Notes under the pieces: generated by a model | What the model was told of the DNA's origin: nothing | Seen by the model: the letters and a program-made list of their open reading frames with translations, nothing else | The model's database searches: none | Assembly (NCBI RefSeq): GCF_030403505.1 | Contig: NZ_JAUEMJ010000001.1 | Location: 1 to 64,000 of the forward strand | Origin: Glycomyces tritici | GTDB lineage: Bacteria > Actinomycetota > Actinomycetes > Mycobacteriales > Micromonosporaceae | Direction of reading: 5' to 3' | DNA: 64,000 bases | In this document: one piece after another, positions 16,737-24,842 of the stretch | Numbering within the stretch: position 1 is the stretch's first letter | Layout of the letters: every line of letters begins with the position of its first letter | Program-made: the position numbers and the translations under genes

Positions 16737-16767
16737 GATGGGCCGGAGCGGACCGCTCCGGCCCATC
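16737..16767 (+). terminator. Terminator of the GH12 gene
   Basis: GATGGGCCGGAG and its inverse around CGGACCG, 14 bases after the stop codon; no T-run. Confidence 0.6.
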
Positions 16768-16834
16768 GGCGTCTCCCAGGGCCCCCAGCCCGGCCGTGCC
16801 GATCCCGGGATCGCGGACCTGGGGCCCAGAGGAA

Positions 16835-16854
16835 GGTAGATAACGATATCTACC
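16835..16854 (+). promoter_or_regulatory. LacI-type operator O1
   Basis: GGTAGATA-ACGA-TATCTACC: exact 8-base arms around a CpG core. Same AGATA-NCGN-TATCT plan as 16991-17006. The distance between centres is about 154 bases, so looping is possible. Confidence 0.6.
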
Positions 16855-16971
16855 ACTGCCGCTCATCATGCCGTTCGTGCTCCGCATCAGCGGGCCACAT
16901 GCCCATCCATCGGCGTCGCATCGCAGCGAATTTCCCGCTGTACAGGGAGTTTGCCCGCTCGTACGCGAGCC

Positions 16972-17000
16972 TTGCCCAGGACGCTGGAATGAGATATCGT
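16972..17000 (+). promoter_or_regulatory. Candidate promoter of lyase 1
   Basis: TTGCCC (16972-16977), 17-base spacer, TATCGT (16995-17000). The -10 box falls inside operator O2, so a bound repressor would block polymerase. The -35 match is weak. Confidence 0.4.
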
Positions 17001-17006
17001 TATCTC
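16991..17006 (+). promoter_or_regulatory. LacI-type operator O2
   Basis: GAGATA-TCGT-TATCTC, exact 6-base arms; its core is the inverse of O1. It lies 41 bases before the start codon of lyase 1. Confidence 0.65.
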
Positions 17007-17046
17007 TCGATAGAAAACGGTCTCTCGAACGGAGCAGGTACCTCAG

Positions 17047-20000
17047 ATGCATCCCTTCACGGCCGCCCTTCGCGACCGCGCCGCCCTCCCCCGGCGGGCG
17101 GTCGCGTTCACTGCGGCGATGCTGCTGTCCATCGGACTCTTCCAACTCGTCCCGGCCGCCGACCCTGCGGCCGGGCAGGACACCGGGACCTGCGATGTGC
17201 AGATCCACTCCACGACAAGCGAAGCCGGCTTCACCCACCCCGGCGTCGGCCTCACCGAGCCGATCCTGGAGAACGTGCGCGCTCAACTCGCGGCCGGAGC
17301 CGAGCCCTGGGCCTCCGGGTTCGAGGCGCTGCTGAAATCCAGCGCCGCCGGGGAGGGCGTGAAACCCTCCAACGCCGGCTCGGACCCCACCAAGCCGCGC
17401 ACGACCGCGTTCGACGCGGGCACCAGAGGGATGTTCGAGGCCGACGGCCTCAAGTCCTATACGCAGGCGGTCATGCACGTGCTCACCGGAAAGGAGGTCT
17501 ACCGCAGGAACGCCCTGGCCATCCTCCGCAACTGGGAGCAGATGGATCCTGCCGCGTTCGAGTACTACACCGACTCGCACATCCACAACGGCATCCCGCT
17601 CTTCCGCATGGCGAGCGCCGCAGAACTGCTGCGCTACACCAGCTGCGGCGAGGACGATGCGCTGACATGGACCGAAGCGGACACCGAGGCCTTCAGCCGG
17701 AACCTCATCAGGCCCGCCATCGCCACGTTCATGTCCTCGCCCGACCATTTCATGAACCAGCACAACTACCCGCTGCTGGGCTCCATGGCCGGGTCGATCT
17801 TCATGGACGACACGGACCTGTACGCCGAGAAGGTCGAGTGGTTCACCGTCAATGAGACCGCGAAGGACGAAGGCTTCAACGGCTCCATCGCGCGGCTGGC
17901 CCGCTGGGTGGACGAGAACGACAAGACCGGCGAGCCCATCGACGACCCTCACGTCCAGCTGGTCGAGATGGGCCGCGACCAGGCCCACGGCGGCGGCAAC
18001 CTCACGAACTTCGCGGCCCTGTCGCGCATGATGACGGCCCAGGGCACCGAAGTCGACCCGGTCGACGGCACGGTCTCGACCGCCGCGGACGCCGTGGGGC
18101 CCTACGAGTTCCTGGACGACCGCATCCTCAAGGCCGCCGACTACTTCTGGCAGTTCATGTCCGGCCGCGACCCGGAGTGGACCCCGGTCGGGTACGCGAT
18201 CTCCCCCGACGGCACGATCCGCGACACGTACGACCACATCGCCGACGGCTACCGCGGCCGATACGGCACCGCGAGCTTCTGGGAGATCTACTACCACTAC
18301 AAGTTCACGCTCGGCGAGGACGTCGAGGCGATGGCGCCGTTCTTCGCCGAGGCCTACGCCAAACGCCCCACCCCCGTCCAGATCGGCTGGGACGGCCGCG
18401 ACGGCGGCGGCGACTCGTGGATGTTCGCGCCTGCGGAAGCGGTCGGTGAAACGGCCTCGAAGCCGAACGCCGACCCCGACATCCTGGAGATCGAGCAGCG
18501 CTACACGCACCTCGCCGGCGACGTCCAGGAAGGCGACGGATTCGTGCGCATGGCGGGCGGATCGAAGATCGCCTACCTCAGCGGCGCGAACAACAAGCCG
18601 GAGCAGGGCTTCCGCGTCCGCACCGAAGGCGCGGCCGTGATCCATCTGGGCGGCGTCAGCCACAACGACACCGTCCGGCGGGACACCGCCGTGACCGTGC
18701 CCGACACCGGCGGCGAATGGCGCTACGTCACGGTCGCCCGAGGCATGGACAACATCCTGTTCATCGAGACCGAGGGTGCCGCAGTCGACATCGACCACAT
18801 CGACACCAACGCGGGGGCCGAACTCGACGGCCCGGTCTTCCCCGAGGACGCGGCCGACCGGACCGTCGGCTGGTCCGGCGCCGACATCACGCTCGACCTC
18901 GCCGCCGCCGGCTCCGACGGCATCGCCTACAGCGCCGCCGACCTCCCCGACGGCGCCGAACTCGACGCGGCGACCGGCACGCTGACGTGGACCGGGGACG
19001 ACTCGGGCACGATCACCGTCGCCGCCGACGACGGCACCAGCGTCGCCGCGCGAACGATCACGCTCGACGCGGCCGCCGACCGCCAGGACGCGCTGGCGCT
19101 GGCCGAGGAGGAGTACGAGCCCGAGGACGGGTACGAGTCGGCGACCGAGGCCGCCTTCACCACCGCTCGCGCAGCTGCCGAGGCGGCGCTCCAGGACGGG
19201 ACGGACGCGGAGTTCGCGACCGCCTTGGCGGGCATGGTCGCCGCGGTCGAGGACCTGCGCCTGGTCTCGCCGAAGACCGATGTGGACGGCAGCCTCGACT
19301 ACACGGACGCCCTTCACGCTTCTACTGCGGCAGAGCGCACGCCGCTGCTCGTGGACGGCGACAACCAGACCGGCACCGGCTACCCGCAGGCCGTCAACAT
19401 GTCGCACGTCTTCGACTTCGGCGCCGACTTCCGGGTGTCGGCGCGGGAGTTCGGGTTCCAGAGCAACATCTTCGCCGACCGGCTCGCCAACTCGGCGGTG
19501 TACGGCTCGAACGACGGCGTCGAATGGACCCGGCTCACGCCGGGGGTCACGCAGTTCACCCAGGACTTCAACACCCTCGAAGTGGCACCGGAGCTCCGGG
19601 ACGACCGGTTCCGGTACATCAAGGTCCAGATGATCGAACAGCTCCCGGACGTCCTCTACGGGATCGTCCGCGGCGTGTTCGAGATGACCGAGTTCCACAT
19701 CTACGGCGAGCGCCACGAGATCGGCAACCAGATCGAGTCCGCCGCCATCGCCTCCGAGGACGCGGTGGCGGGCAAGGTCGCCGTCGGCGACACCGTGACC
19801 GCCACCGTCGTGACGAGACGGCCGGTCGACGCCGTTTCGGTGAACGTGATGGGCACGACCGCGGAGGCCGCCTCAGAGGACGGCGTCAACTGGACCGCGG
19901 CGGTGCCGCTCGAAGGCGTCGAGGCCGGACCGGTCACGTTCACCGCCGACTACACGCTCGACGGCGAAGCCGGTCCCACGCTGCACGGGACCACCGACGG

Positions 20001-20463
20001 CTCCAAGCTGTTCGTCGGCGGCGACGGCGACCAGTTGATCGACGTCGCCAACCTCGCCACCGTCCTTGCCTCCGACAAGCAGTGGCCCGGCAACGGGCTC
20101 CCGGCCGGCGAGGTCGGCTACCTGCTCTTCGACGGCGACGAGCACACGGCCGGGGACCTGAACACCGGCGTCGGCTCCTACTACACAGTGGACTTCGGGG
20201 AGGGCGCGGCCGTGCGCCTGAACGAGGTGTACTTCCTGCCGCGCCTGTGCTGCACCTCCAGGTCGGACGGCACCATCGTCCAAGGGTCGAACGACGGGCA
20301 GACGTGGACCGACCTGACCGAGCCGCTGACCCGCACCACCGCCGGCGTCTGGCAGGGCAAGCCCGTCTCCGACGACACCCACTACCGCTACTTCAAGATC
20401 TACAACCCGAACCGCTGGCACGGCAACCTCGGTGAAGTCCAGTTCTTCGGGGACTTCGCATAG
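17047..20463 (+). CDS. Large secreted polysaccharide lyase (alginate-lyase fold) with FIVAR and discoidin modules
   Basis: 1138 residues. N-terminal signal/anchor about 15-43. The lyase domain (about 60-440) resembles PF05426 alpha/alpha-barrel enzymes: HPGVGLTEPILENVR, MNQHNYPLLGSMAG, EMGRDQAHGGG and YRGRYGTASFWEIYYHYKF, the His/Arg/Tyr residues likely catalytic. Beta modules (about 450-675), a helical FIVAR-like stretch (about 680-740) and two F5/8-type carbohydrate-binding regions (about 745-890 and 990-1138) follow. Members cut uronic-acid polymers; PL38 (glucuronan/alginate) is a possible home but unproven. ATG 17047 with GGAGCAGG. Shares family and LacI operators with 20702-22390. Confidence 0.8.
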   Translation: MHPFTAALRDRAALPRRAVAFTAAMLLSIGLFQLVPAADPAAGQDTGTCDVQIHSTTSEAGFTHPGVGLTEPILENVRAQLAAGAEPWASGFEALLKSSAAGEGVKPSNAGSDPTKPRTTAFDAGTRGMFEADGLKSYTQAVMHVLTGKEVYRRNALAILRNWEQMDPAAFEYYTDSHIHNGIPLFRMASAAELLRYTSCGEDDALTWTEADTEAFSRNLIRPAIATFMSSPDHFMNQHNYPLLGSMAGSIFMDDTDLYAEKVEWFTVNETAKDEGFNGSIARLARWVDENDKTGEPIDDPHVQLVEMGRDQAHGGGNLTNFAALSRMMTAQGTEVDPVDGTVSTAADAVGPYEFLDDRILKAADYFWQFMSGRDPEWTPVGYAISPDGTIRDTYDHIADGYRGRYGTASFWEIYYHYKFTLGEDVEAMAPFFAEAYAKRPTPVQIGWDGRDGGGDSWMFAPAEAVGETASKPNADPDILEIEQRYTHLAGDVQEGDGFVRMAGGSKIAYLSGANNKPEQGFRVRTEGAAVIHLGGVSHNDTVRRDTAVTVPDTGGEWRYVTVARGMDNILFIETEGAAVDIDHIDTNAGAELDGPVFPEDAADRTVGWSGADITLDLAAAGSDGIAYSAADLPDGAELDAATGTLTWTGDDSGTITVAADDGTSVAARTITLDAAADRQDALALAEEEYEPEDGYESATEAAFTTARAAAEAALQDGTDAEFATALAGMVAAVEDLRLVSPKTDVDGSLDYTDALHASTAAERTPLLVDGDNQTGTGYPQAVNMSHVFDFGADFRVSAREFGFQSNIFADRLANSAVYGSNDGVEWTRLTPGVTQFTQDFNTLEVAPELRDDRFRYIKVQMIEQLPDVLYGIVRGVFEMTEFHIYGERHEIGNQIESAAIASEDAVAGKVAVGDTVTATVVTRRPVDAVSVNVMGTTAEAASEDGVNWTAAVPLEGVEAGPVTFTADYTLDGEAGPTLHGTTDGSKLFVGGDGDQLIDVANLATVLASDKQWPGNGLPAGEVGYLLFDGDEHTAGDLNTGVGSYYTVDFGEGAAVRLNEVYFLPRLCCTSRSDGTIVQGSNDGQTWTDLTEPLTRTTAGVWQGKPVSDDTHYRYFKIYNPNRWHGNLGEVQFFGDFA

Positions 20464-20485
20464 CCGGCGGCCACCCCGGCCCTCC

Positions 20486-20523
20486 GCCCCGCCGCGACCG
20501 TGCCCCGGTCGCGGCGGGGCTTT
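20486..20523 (+). terminator. Terminator of lyase 1
   Basis: GCCCCGCCGCGACC and its exact inverse with a 7-base loop, followed by TTT; 23 bases after the stop. Confidence 0.8.
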
Positions 20524-20538
20524 GCGTTTCGGGCAAGC

Positions 20539-20552
20539 AGATATCGATTTCT
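20539..20552 (+). promoter_or_regulatory. LacI-type operator O3 (degenerate)
   Basis: AGATA-TCGA-TTTCT, one half matching O1/O2 exactly. It lies upstream of the lyase 2 promoter, about 99 bases from O4. Confidence 0.45.
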
Positions 20553-20602
20553 CATCGCGATCGGCGCCCGCATGCCTTCTCGAGCCACGACTCGTCAACG
20601 TA

Positions 20603-20631
20603 TTGACATGCTTGAATGAAAACCTTATCTT
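20603..20631 (+). promoter_or_regulatory. Promoter of lyase 2
   Basis: TTGACA (20603-20608), 17-base spacer, TATCTT (20626-20631). The predicted start point falls at operator O4, giving a classical repressible arrangement. Confidence 0.75.
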
Positions 20632-20637
20632 GAAGAG

Positions 20638-20651
20638 AGATAACGCTTTCT
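20638..20651 (+). promoter_or_regulatory. LacI-type operator O4
   Basis: AGATA-ACGC-TTTCT, directly downstream of the -10 box. It shares AGATAACG with O1 and keeps the central CpG. Confidence 0.55.
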
Positions 20652-20701
20652 AGCCGGGTCCGCGTCCCCGCCGCCCCTCGCCCGGCAGCCGAAGGAGGAC
20701 C

Positions 20702-22390
20702 ATGTCCAACCACCAGTCCCACCCGTCACCAAGGTTCACCCGTACCGGCTTCAGAAGACGCGACCTCCTGAAAGGCGCGGTCGCGGCGGGCGCCCTCGCG
20801 GCATCGGGCGCCGGCGGTCTCGCGATCGCACAGGCCCAGGAGCGATCCGGCCAGGTCGGCGCGCAGGCGTTCGGCCACCCGGGCATGGTCCACACCCGAG
20901 CCGACCTCGACCGCATGAGATCCAAAGTCGACGCGAGCGCCCGACCGTGGCGGCAGGGCTGGGACAAGCTCGTCGCCAACGCCCACTCGCAGAGCACCTG
21001 GACGCCCCAGCCCGTCGAGGAGGTCGTCCGGGGCAGCACCGACAAGCCCCAGAACTACTGGCTGCTCTACAACGACGCCCATGCCGCCTACCAGAACGCC
21101 CTGCGCTGGCACATCAGCGGTGACACCGCGCACCGCGATGCGGCGGTGCGGATCTGCAACGCGTGGTCGCAGACCCTGAAGTCCATCTACTGGCCCCCTT
21201 CCGACTCGCGCCTGGCCTCGGGCATCTACGGGTACCAGTTCGCCAACGCCGCCGAGCTGATCCGCGGCGCGCCCGGGTTCGACCTGGGCCGGTTCCAGCA
21301 GATGATGCTCGACGTCTTCTACCCGCTCAACAGCGACTTCCTCATCCGGAAGAACGGCACCTGCGGCACCCACTACTGGGCCAACTGGGACCTGTGCAAC
21401 ATGGCCTCGATCCTGGCGATCGGCATCCTCTGCGACGACCAGGCCCTGGTCGACGAAGCGGTGGCCTACTTCCACGGCGACGAGGGCACCGGATCCATCA
21501 ACGGCGCGATCCCCCACGTCTACGACGACCTCGGCCTCGCCCAATGGCAGGAGTCCGGCCGCGACCAGGCCCACACCATCATGGGCATCGGGCTCATGGG
21601 CGCCTTCATGGAGACGGCCTGGAACCAGGGCATCGACCTCTACGCCGCCCGCGACAACGCCTTCGCCAAGGCCGCCGAGTACGTCGCCCGCTACAACCTC
21701 GGCTACGACGTCCCGTTCACGACCTACCGCAACTGCGACGGCATCGAGCACACCGTGATCTCGGCGGGCTCCCGCGGGCAGGTCCGACCCGTCTGGGAGC
21801 TGGTCTACAACCACTACAGCGCCAGGAAAGGCATGCGCATGCCGCACGTGGCACGCATGGCCGCCCTCGCGCGTCCCGAAGGCGGCGGCGGGGACTACGG
21901 CGGCAACTCCGGCGGCTTCGACGCCCTCGGCTGGGGCACGCTCGCGCATCTGCGATCCACCCCGGCGGTCGTCTCAGGCGGCACCTACCACCTCATGTGC
22001 GAGCGCTCCGGGAAGCTCCTCGAGAACGGCCGCTCCACGGTCGACGGCCACGCGGTCCTGCAGTGGGCCGAGAACGGCGACACCCAGCAGCGCTGGAAGA
22101 TCACCGACGTCGGGGGCGGGTACCACAAGGTCGTCTGCGAGCAGTCGGGCAAAGCCCTCGACAACGGCAACACCGCGATCGAAGGCGCACAAGTCAAGCA
22201 GTGGACCGACAACGGCGGAGCCGCGCAGCGGTGGAAGATCACCGATGCGGGCGGCGGCGCGGTCACGCTCACCTGCGAACGCTCCGGCATGGTGCTCGAC
22301 AACGGCAACAAGGAAGCCGACGGTGACATCGCGATCCAGTGGCCGGACAAGGGGTCCGTGCCGCAGCGGTGGCGACTGATCCGAGTCTGA
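20702..22390 (+). CDS. Secreted polysaccharide lyase (alginate-lyase fold) with CBM13
   Basis: 562 residues. Tat-type signal (RRRDLLKG pattern around 18-25). Lyase domain about 55-420 with HPGMVHTRADLDRMR, GTHYWANWDLCNM and ESGRDQAHTIMG, the same marks as lyase 1. The C-terminus (about 425-562) is a ricin-B type CBM13 of three repeats, each with a QQRW or PQRW end. It acts outside the cell, probably on a uronic-acid polysaccharide such as glucuronan or alginate; the substrate is an inference. ATG 20702 with AAGGAGG. Own promoter and operator; terminator at 22404. Confidence 0.82.
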   Translation: MSNHQSHPSPRFTRTGFRRRDLLKGAVAAGALAASGAGGLAIAQAQERSGQVGAQAFGHPGMVHTRADLDRMRSKVDASARPWRQGWDKLVANAHSQSTWTPQPVEEVVRGSTDKPQNYWLLYNDAHAAYQNALRWHISGDTAHRDAAVRICNAWSQTLKSIYWPPSDSRLASGIYGYQFANAAELIRGAPGFDLGRFQQMMLDVFYPLNSDFLIRKNGTCGTHYWANWDLCNMASILAIGILCDDQALVDEAVAYFHGDEGTGSINGAIPHVYDDLGLAQWQESGRDQAHTIMGIGLMGAFMETAWNQGIDLYAARDNAFAKAAEYVARYNLGYDVPFTTYRNCDGIEHTVISAGSRGQVRPVWELVYNHYSARKGMRMPHVARMAALARPEGGGGDYGGNSGGFDALGWGTLAHLRSTPAVVSGGTYHLMCERSGKLLENGRSTVDGHAVLQWAENGDTQQRWKITDVGGGYHKVVCEQSGKALDNGNTAIEGAQVKQWTDNGGAAQRWKITDAGGGAVTLTCERSGMVLDNGNKEADGDIAIQWPDKGSVPQRWRLIRV

Positions 22391-22403
22391 CGCGGTCGAA
22401 GCG

Positions 22404-22437
22404 GCAGGGGCCGAGCACGAAAGCGCTCGGCCCCTGC
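22404..22437 (+). terminator. Terminator of lyase 2
   Basis: GCAGGGGCCGAGC, loop ACGAAAGC, exact inverse arm; 14 bases after the stop and 29 bases before the LacI gene. Confidence 0.7.
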
Positions 22438-22465
22438 AACGTCGAGAGAAGGTTATCCTCGACCC

Positions 22466-23488
22466 ATGACCGCCCCGAAGTCCTACCGCGCCCCCGTCCT
22501 CGCCGATGTCGCGAAGGCGGCGGGCGTCTCGGTGCCCACCGTCTCCCGCGTGCTCAACGGGACCAAGAACGTCGCCCCGGCGCTGGCCCAGCGGGTCCTC
22601 GTGGCGGTGAAGGAGCTCGGATACCGGCCCAACAGCGCCGCCCGGTCGCTGCGGTTGAGCCAGCCGACGCTGATCTCGATCATCGCGGAGGCCACGACGT
22701 CGAGTTACGGCTATGCGAACACGCTCAGCGGGATCGAGACCGCCGCCCAGCGGGCGGGCATGTCGGTCTCAATAACGATCGTGGCCTCGGATGAGGACGA
22801 GTCGGTGATGCGTGCGGTCGACCTCGCCCTGTCGCAGCCCATCGGCGGGGCGATCGTGCTGGAGTTCCGTCGCGCCGGCATCAAGGCCTCGCGGGCGCTG
22901 CCGGCATCCCTGCCGGTCGTCGCCGCTGGAGGCGGATCGGAACGCGCCGACGGCACCCTGGCGGCGCTGATCGATGAGGCCGCGGGCGGCCGACAGGTCA
23001 CCGAGTACCTGCTGCGGCAAGGGCATCGCACCGTCCACCACATCGCGGGACCCACCGGTGGGAAGACTTCGGGCCGCACTGAGGGCTGGCGCGCCGCGCT
23101 GCGGGACGCCGGCGTCGAAGTCCCGGCGGTGATGGACTCCGAGTGGGACGCCCTCGCCGGATACCGGTGGGGTGAGCGGATCGCCGGTCGTGATGACGTG
23201 ACCGCCGTGTTCTGCGGCAACGACGAGATCGCCCTGGGCGTCATGCGGGCCCTGGCCGACCGCGGCCTCGACGTCCCGGGGGACGTCTCCGTCGCCGGCT
23301 TCGACGGCCATCCCCTCGTCTCGCTCTGGCACCCTTCCCTGACCACGGTCGAGCAGGACTTCGAGGACCTCGGCGCCCGGGCGTTCGACCTGCTGTCGCG
23401 ACGCCTCCGAGGCGAAGGCGACCTGCGGTCCTCAGTGGTCAAACCCCAGCTGGTGGTCCGGGAGTCCACGGCACCGCCGCGCCGCTGA
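22466..23488 (+). CDS. LacI-family transcriptional regulator of the lyase genes
   Basis: 340 residues. N-terminal HTH (LADVAKAAGVSVPTVSRVLN, about 12-31) plus hinge helix (YRPNSAARSLR). The effector domain is of the periplasmic-binding fold (IGGAIVLEF, VFCGNDEIALGVMRAL, VSVAGFDGHPLVSLWHPSLT). It probably represses the two lyase genes through the AGATANCGNTATCT-like sites before them. An imperfect CGAG...CTCG element at 22443-22460, just before its ATG, may give autoregulation. The ligand is likely an oligosaccharide product of the lyases (inference). The leader is short. Confidence 0.88.
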   Translation: MTAPKSYRAPVLADVAKAAGVSVPTVSRVLNGTKNVAPALAQRVLVAVKELGYRPNSAARSLRLSQPTLISIIAEATTSSYGYANTLSGIETAAQRAGMSVSITIVASDEDESVMRAVDLALSQPIGGAIVLEFRRAGIKASRALPASLPVVAAGGGSERADGTLAALIDEAAGGRQVTEYLLRQGHRTVHHIAGPTGGKTSGRTEGWRAALRDAGVEVPAVMDSEWDALAGYRWGERIAGRDDVTAVFCGNDEIALGVMRALADRGLDVPGDVSVAGFDGHPLVSLWHPSLTTVEQDFEDLGARAFDLLSRRLRGEGDLRSSVVKPQLVVRESTAPPRR

Positions 23489-23525
23489 CGCTCGAGGACG
23501 CCACGGGCGCCCTCGAACGGCGACG

Positions 23526-24731
23526 CTAGTGCGGCAGGGCGATGCGCACGACCTCGCGGTCCGACGCGTCGACGCGCACAGCATCGGGGGTCTCGGCGAC
23601 GACCACGATCCGGTCGGCGCTGCTCCAGGCGCGGCACCATCCGCCGTCATCGGCGACGGCGGTGCCGTCGGGGAGCACCCCGCGGTCGGCGGTGTAGGGC
23701 TTGAGCGCGGTCATCCATCCGGCGACTCCAGCGAGGGTGCGGAGCTGCACGTCGGGGATGCGGCCGGCGGGGTCGGGTCCGACGTTGAGCAGCAGACGGC
23801 CGCCCCGCGAGACCACGTCCGTGTAGTGCCGCGCGAGCGCGAGCGGGGAGAGGGTGAGCGCTTCGTCCTCGACCCGGTTGTAGCCGAAGGAGGAGCCGAG
23901 GCCGCGGTTGTGCTCCCAGCCGACGCCGGTCTCGTGGTCGGCGGCCATGGAGTACTCGCTCGTGCGGTAGTCCCAGACGTCCGCGCCCCAGCGGTCGTTC
24001 ACGATCCCGTCGGGGACGGCCTCCCGGTAGTGGGCGATCAGCTCGTCGAGCGAGCCGTCCTCCTTGCCGGTCTCCGGCCACTCGATGTCGTTCCAGAGCA
24101 CCGAGGGCCGGTAGCGGTCGATGAGGTCGCGGACGTGCGCCGTCGCGTAAGCGGTGTAGGCGGCGTCGTTGGGGCGATACCGCCAGATGTCGTCGACCTC
24201 CACGATCGGCGGGAAGTCGGTGACCGACCAGTCGAGGCCGCCGGAATAGTAGACGCCGAAGCGCATCCCCTCCGCGCGCACGGCATCGGCGAGCGGGCCG
24301 AGCAGGTCGCGCTTCGGGCCGCGGTCGACGGTGTTCCAGCCTTCGCTGCCGGGGGCCTCCCACAGCGTCACGCCGTCGTGGTGCTTGGTGACGGGCACGA
24401 CGTAGTCCGCGCCGAGCGAGGCGAACAGCCGCGCCCATACGGCGGGGTCGTACTCCTCGGCCCGCCACTGGTCGAGGAAGTCCTCGTAAGGGGCCGAACC
24501 GTGGACCTCCGCGTGGTGCGCCGCCGCGGGCGAGCCTTCGATGCGGATGGTGTTGGCGTACCACTCGGAGTAGGAGCTGTGCTTGAACCAGCCGCCTTCG
24601 GGCTCCTCCTCCCCCGCGATGTGCTCGGGCTCGGCCCAGGCCGGGACCGCGTACGGTCCCCAGTGGATGAAGATGCCGAGGCTGGCCTCCCGCGCCCATT
24701 CGGGAAGGCGCTCGCGGTGCTTGCCGGTCAT
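23526..24731 (-). CDS. GH29 alpha-L-fucosidase
   Basis: 401 residues with no signal peptide, so probably cytoplasmic. GH29 marks: WAREASLGIFIHWGPYAVPAW, the VTKHHDGVTLW loop (about 114-124) and nucleophile Asp in VLWNDIEWP (about 215). A short C-terminal beta domain closes the protein. It likely removes fucose from imported fucosylated xyloglucan fragments. ATG 24731 with AAAGGAA. Last gene of operon B; a 111-bp gap with a hairpin separates it from GH74. Convergent with the LacI gene. Confidence 0.88.
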   Translation of the reverse strand: MTGKHRERLPEWAREASLGIFIHWGPYAVPAWAEPEHIAGEEEPEGGWFKHSSYSEWYANTIRIEGSPAAAHHAEVHGSAPYEDFLDQWRAEEYDPAVWARLFASLGADYVVPVTKHHDGVTLWEAPGSEGWNTVDRGPKRDLLGPLADAVRAEGMRFGVYYSGGLDWSVTDFPPIVEVDDIWRYRPNDAAYTAYATAHVRDLIDRYRPSVLWNDIEWPETGKEDGSLDELIAHYREAVPDGIVNDRWGADVWDYRTSEYSMAADHETGVGWEHNRGLGSSFGYNRVEDEALTLSPLALARHYTDVVSRGGRLLLNVGPDPAGRIPDVQLRTLAGVAGWMTALKPYTADRGVLPDGTAVADDGGWCRAWSSADRIVVVAETPDAVRVDASDREVVRIALPH

Positions 24732-24811
24732 GGTTCAGGTTCCTTTCGGGGCGTCACGCCGGCGACGCCGAGGGTCGACGGCAGGTTCGCGGGGGAAGTG
24801 CCCGTCCGAGG

Positions 24812-24836
24812 GGGCCGCCCGCGGTGCGGGCGGCCC
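24812..24836 (-). repeat. Intercistronic hairpin, GH74-GH29
   Basis: GGGCCGCCCGC, loop GGT, exact inverse arm, directly after the GH74 stop. Confidence 0.6.
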
Positions 24837-24842
24837 GTCTCG

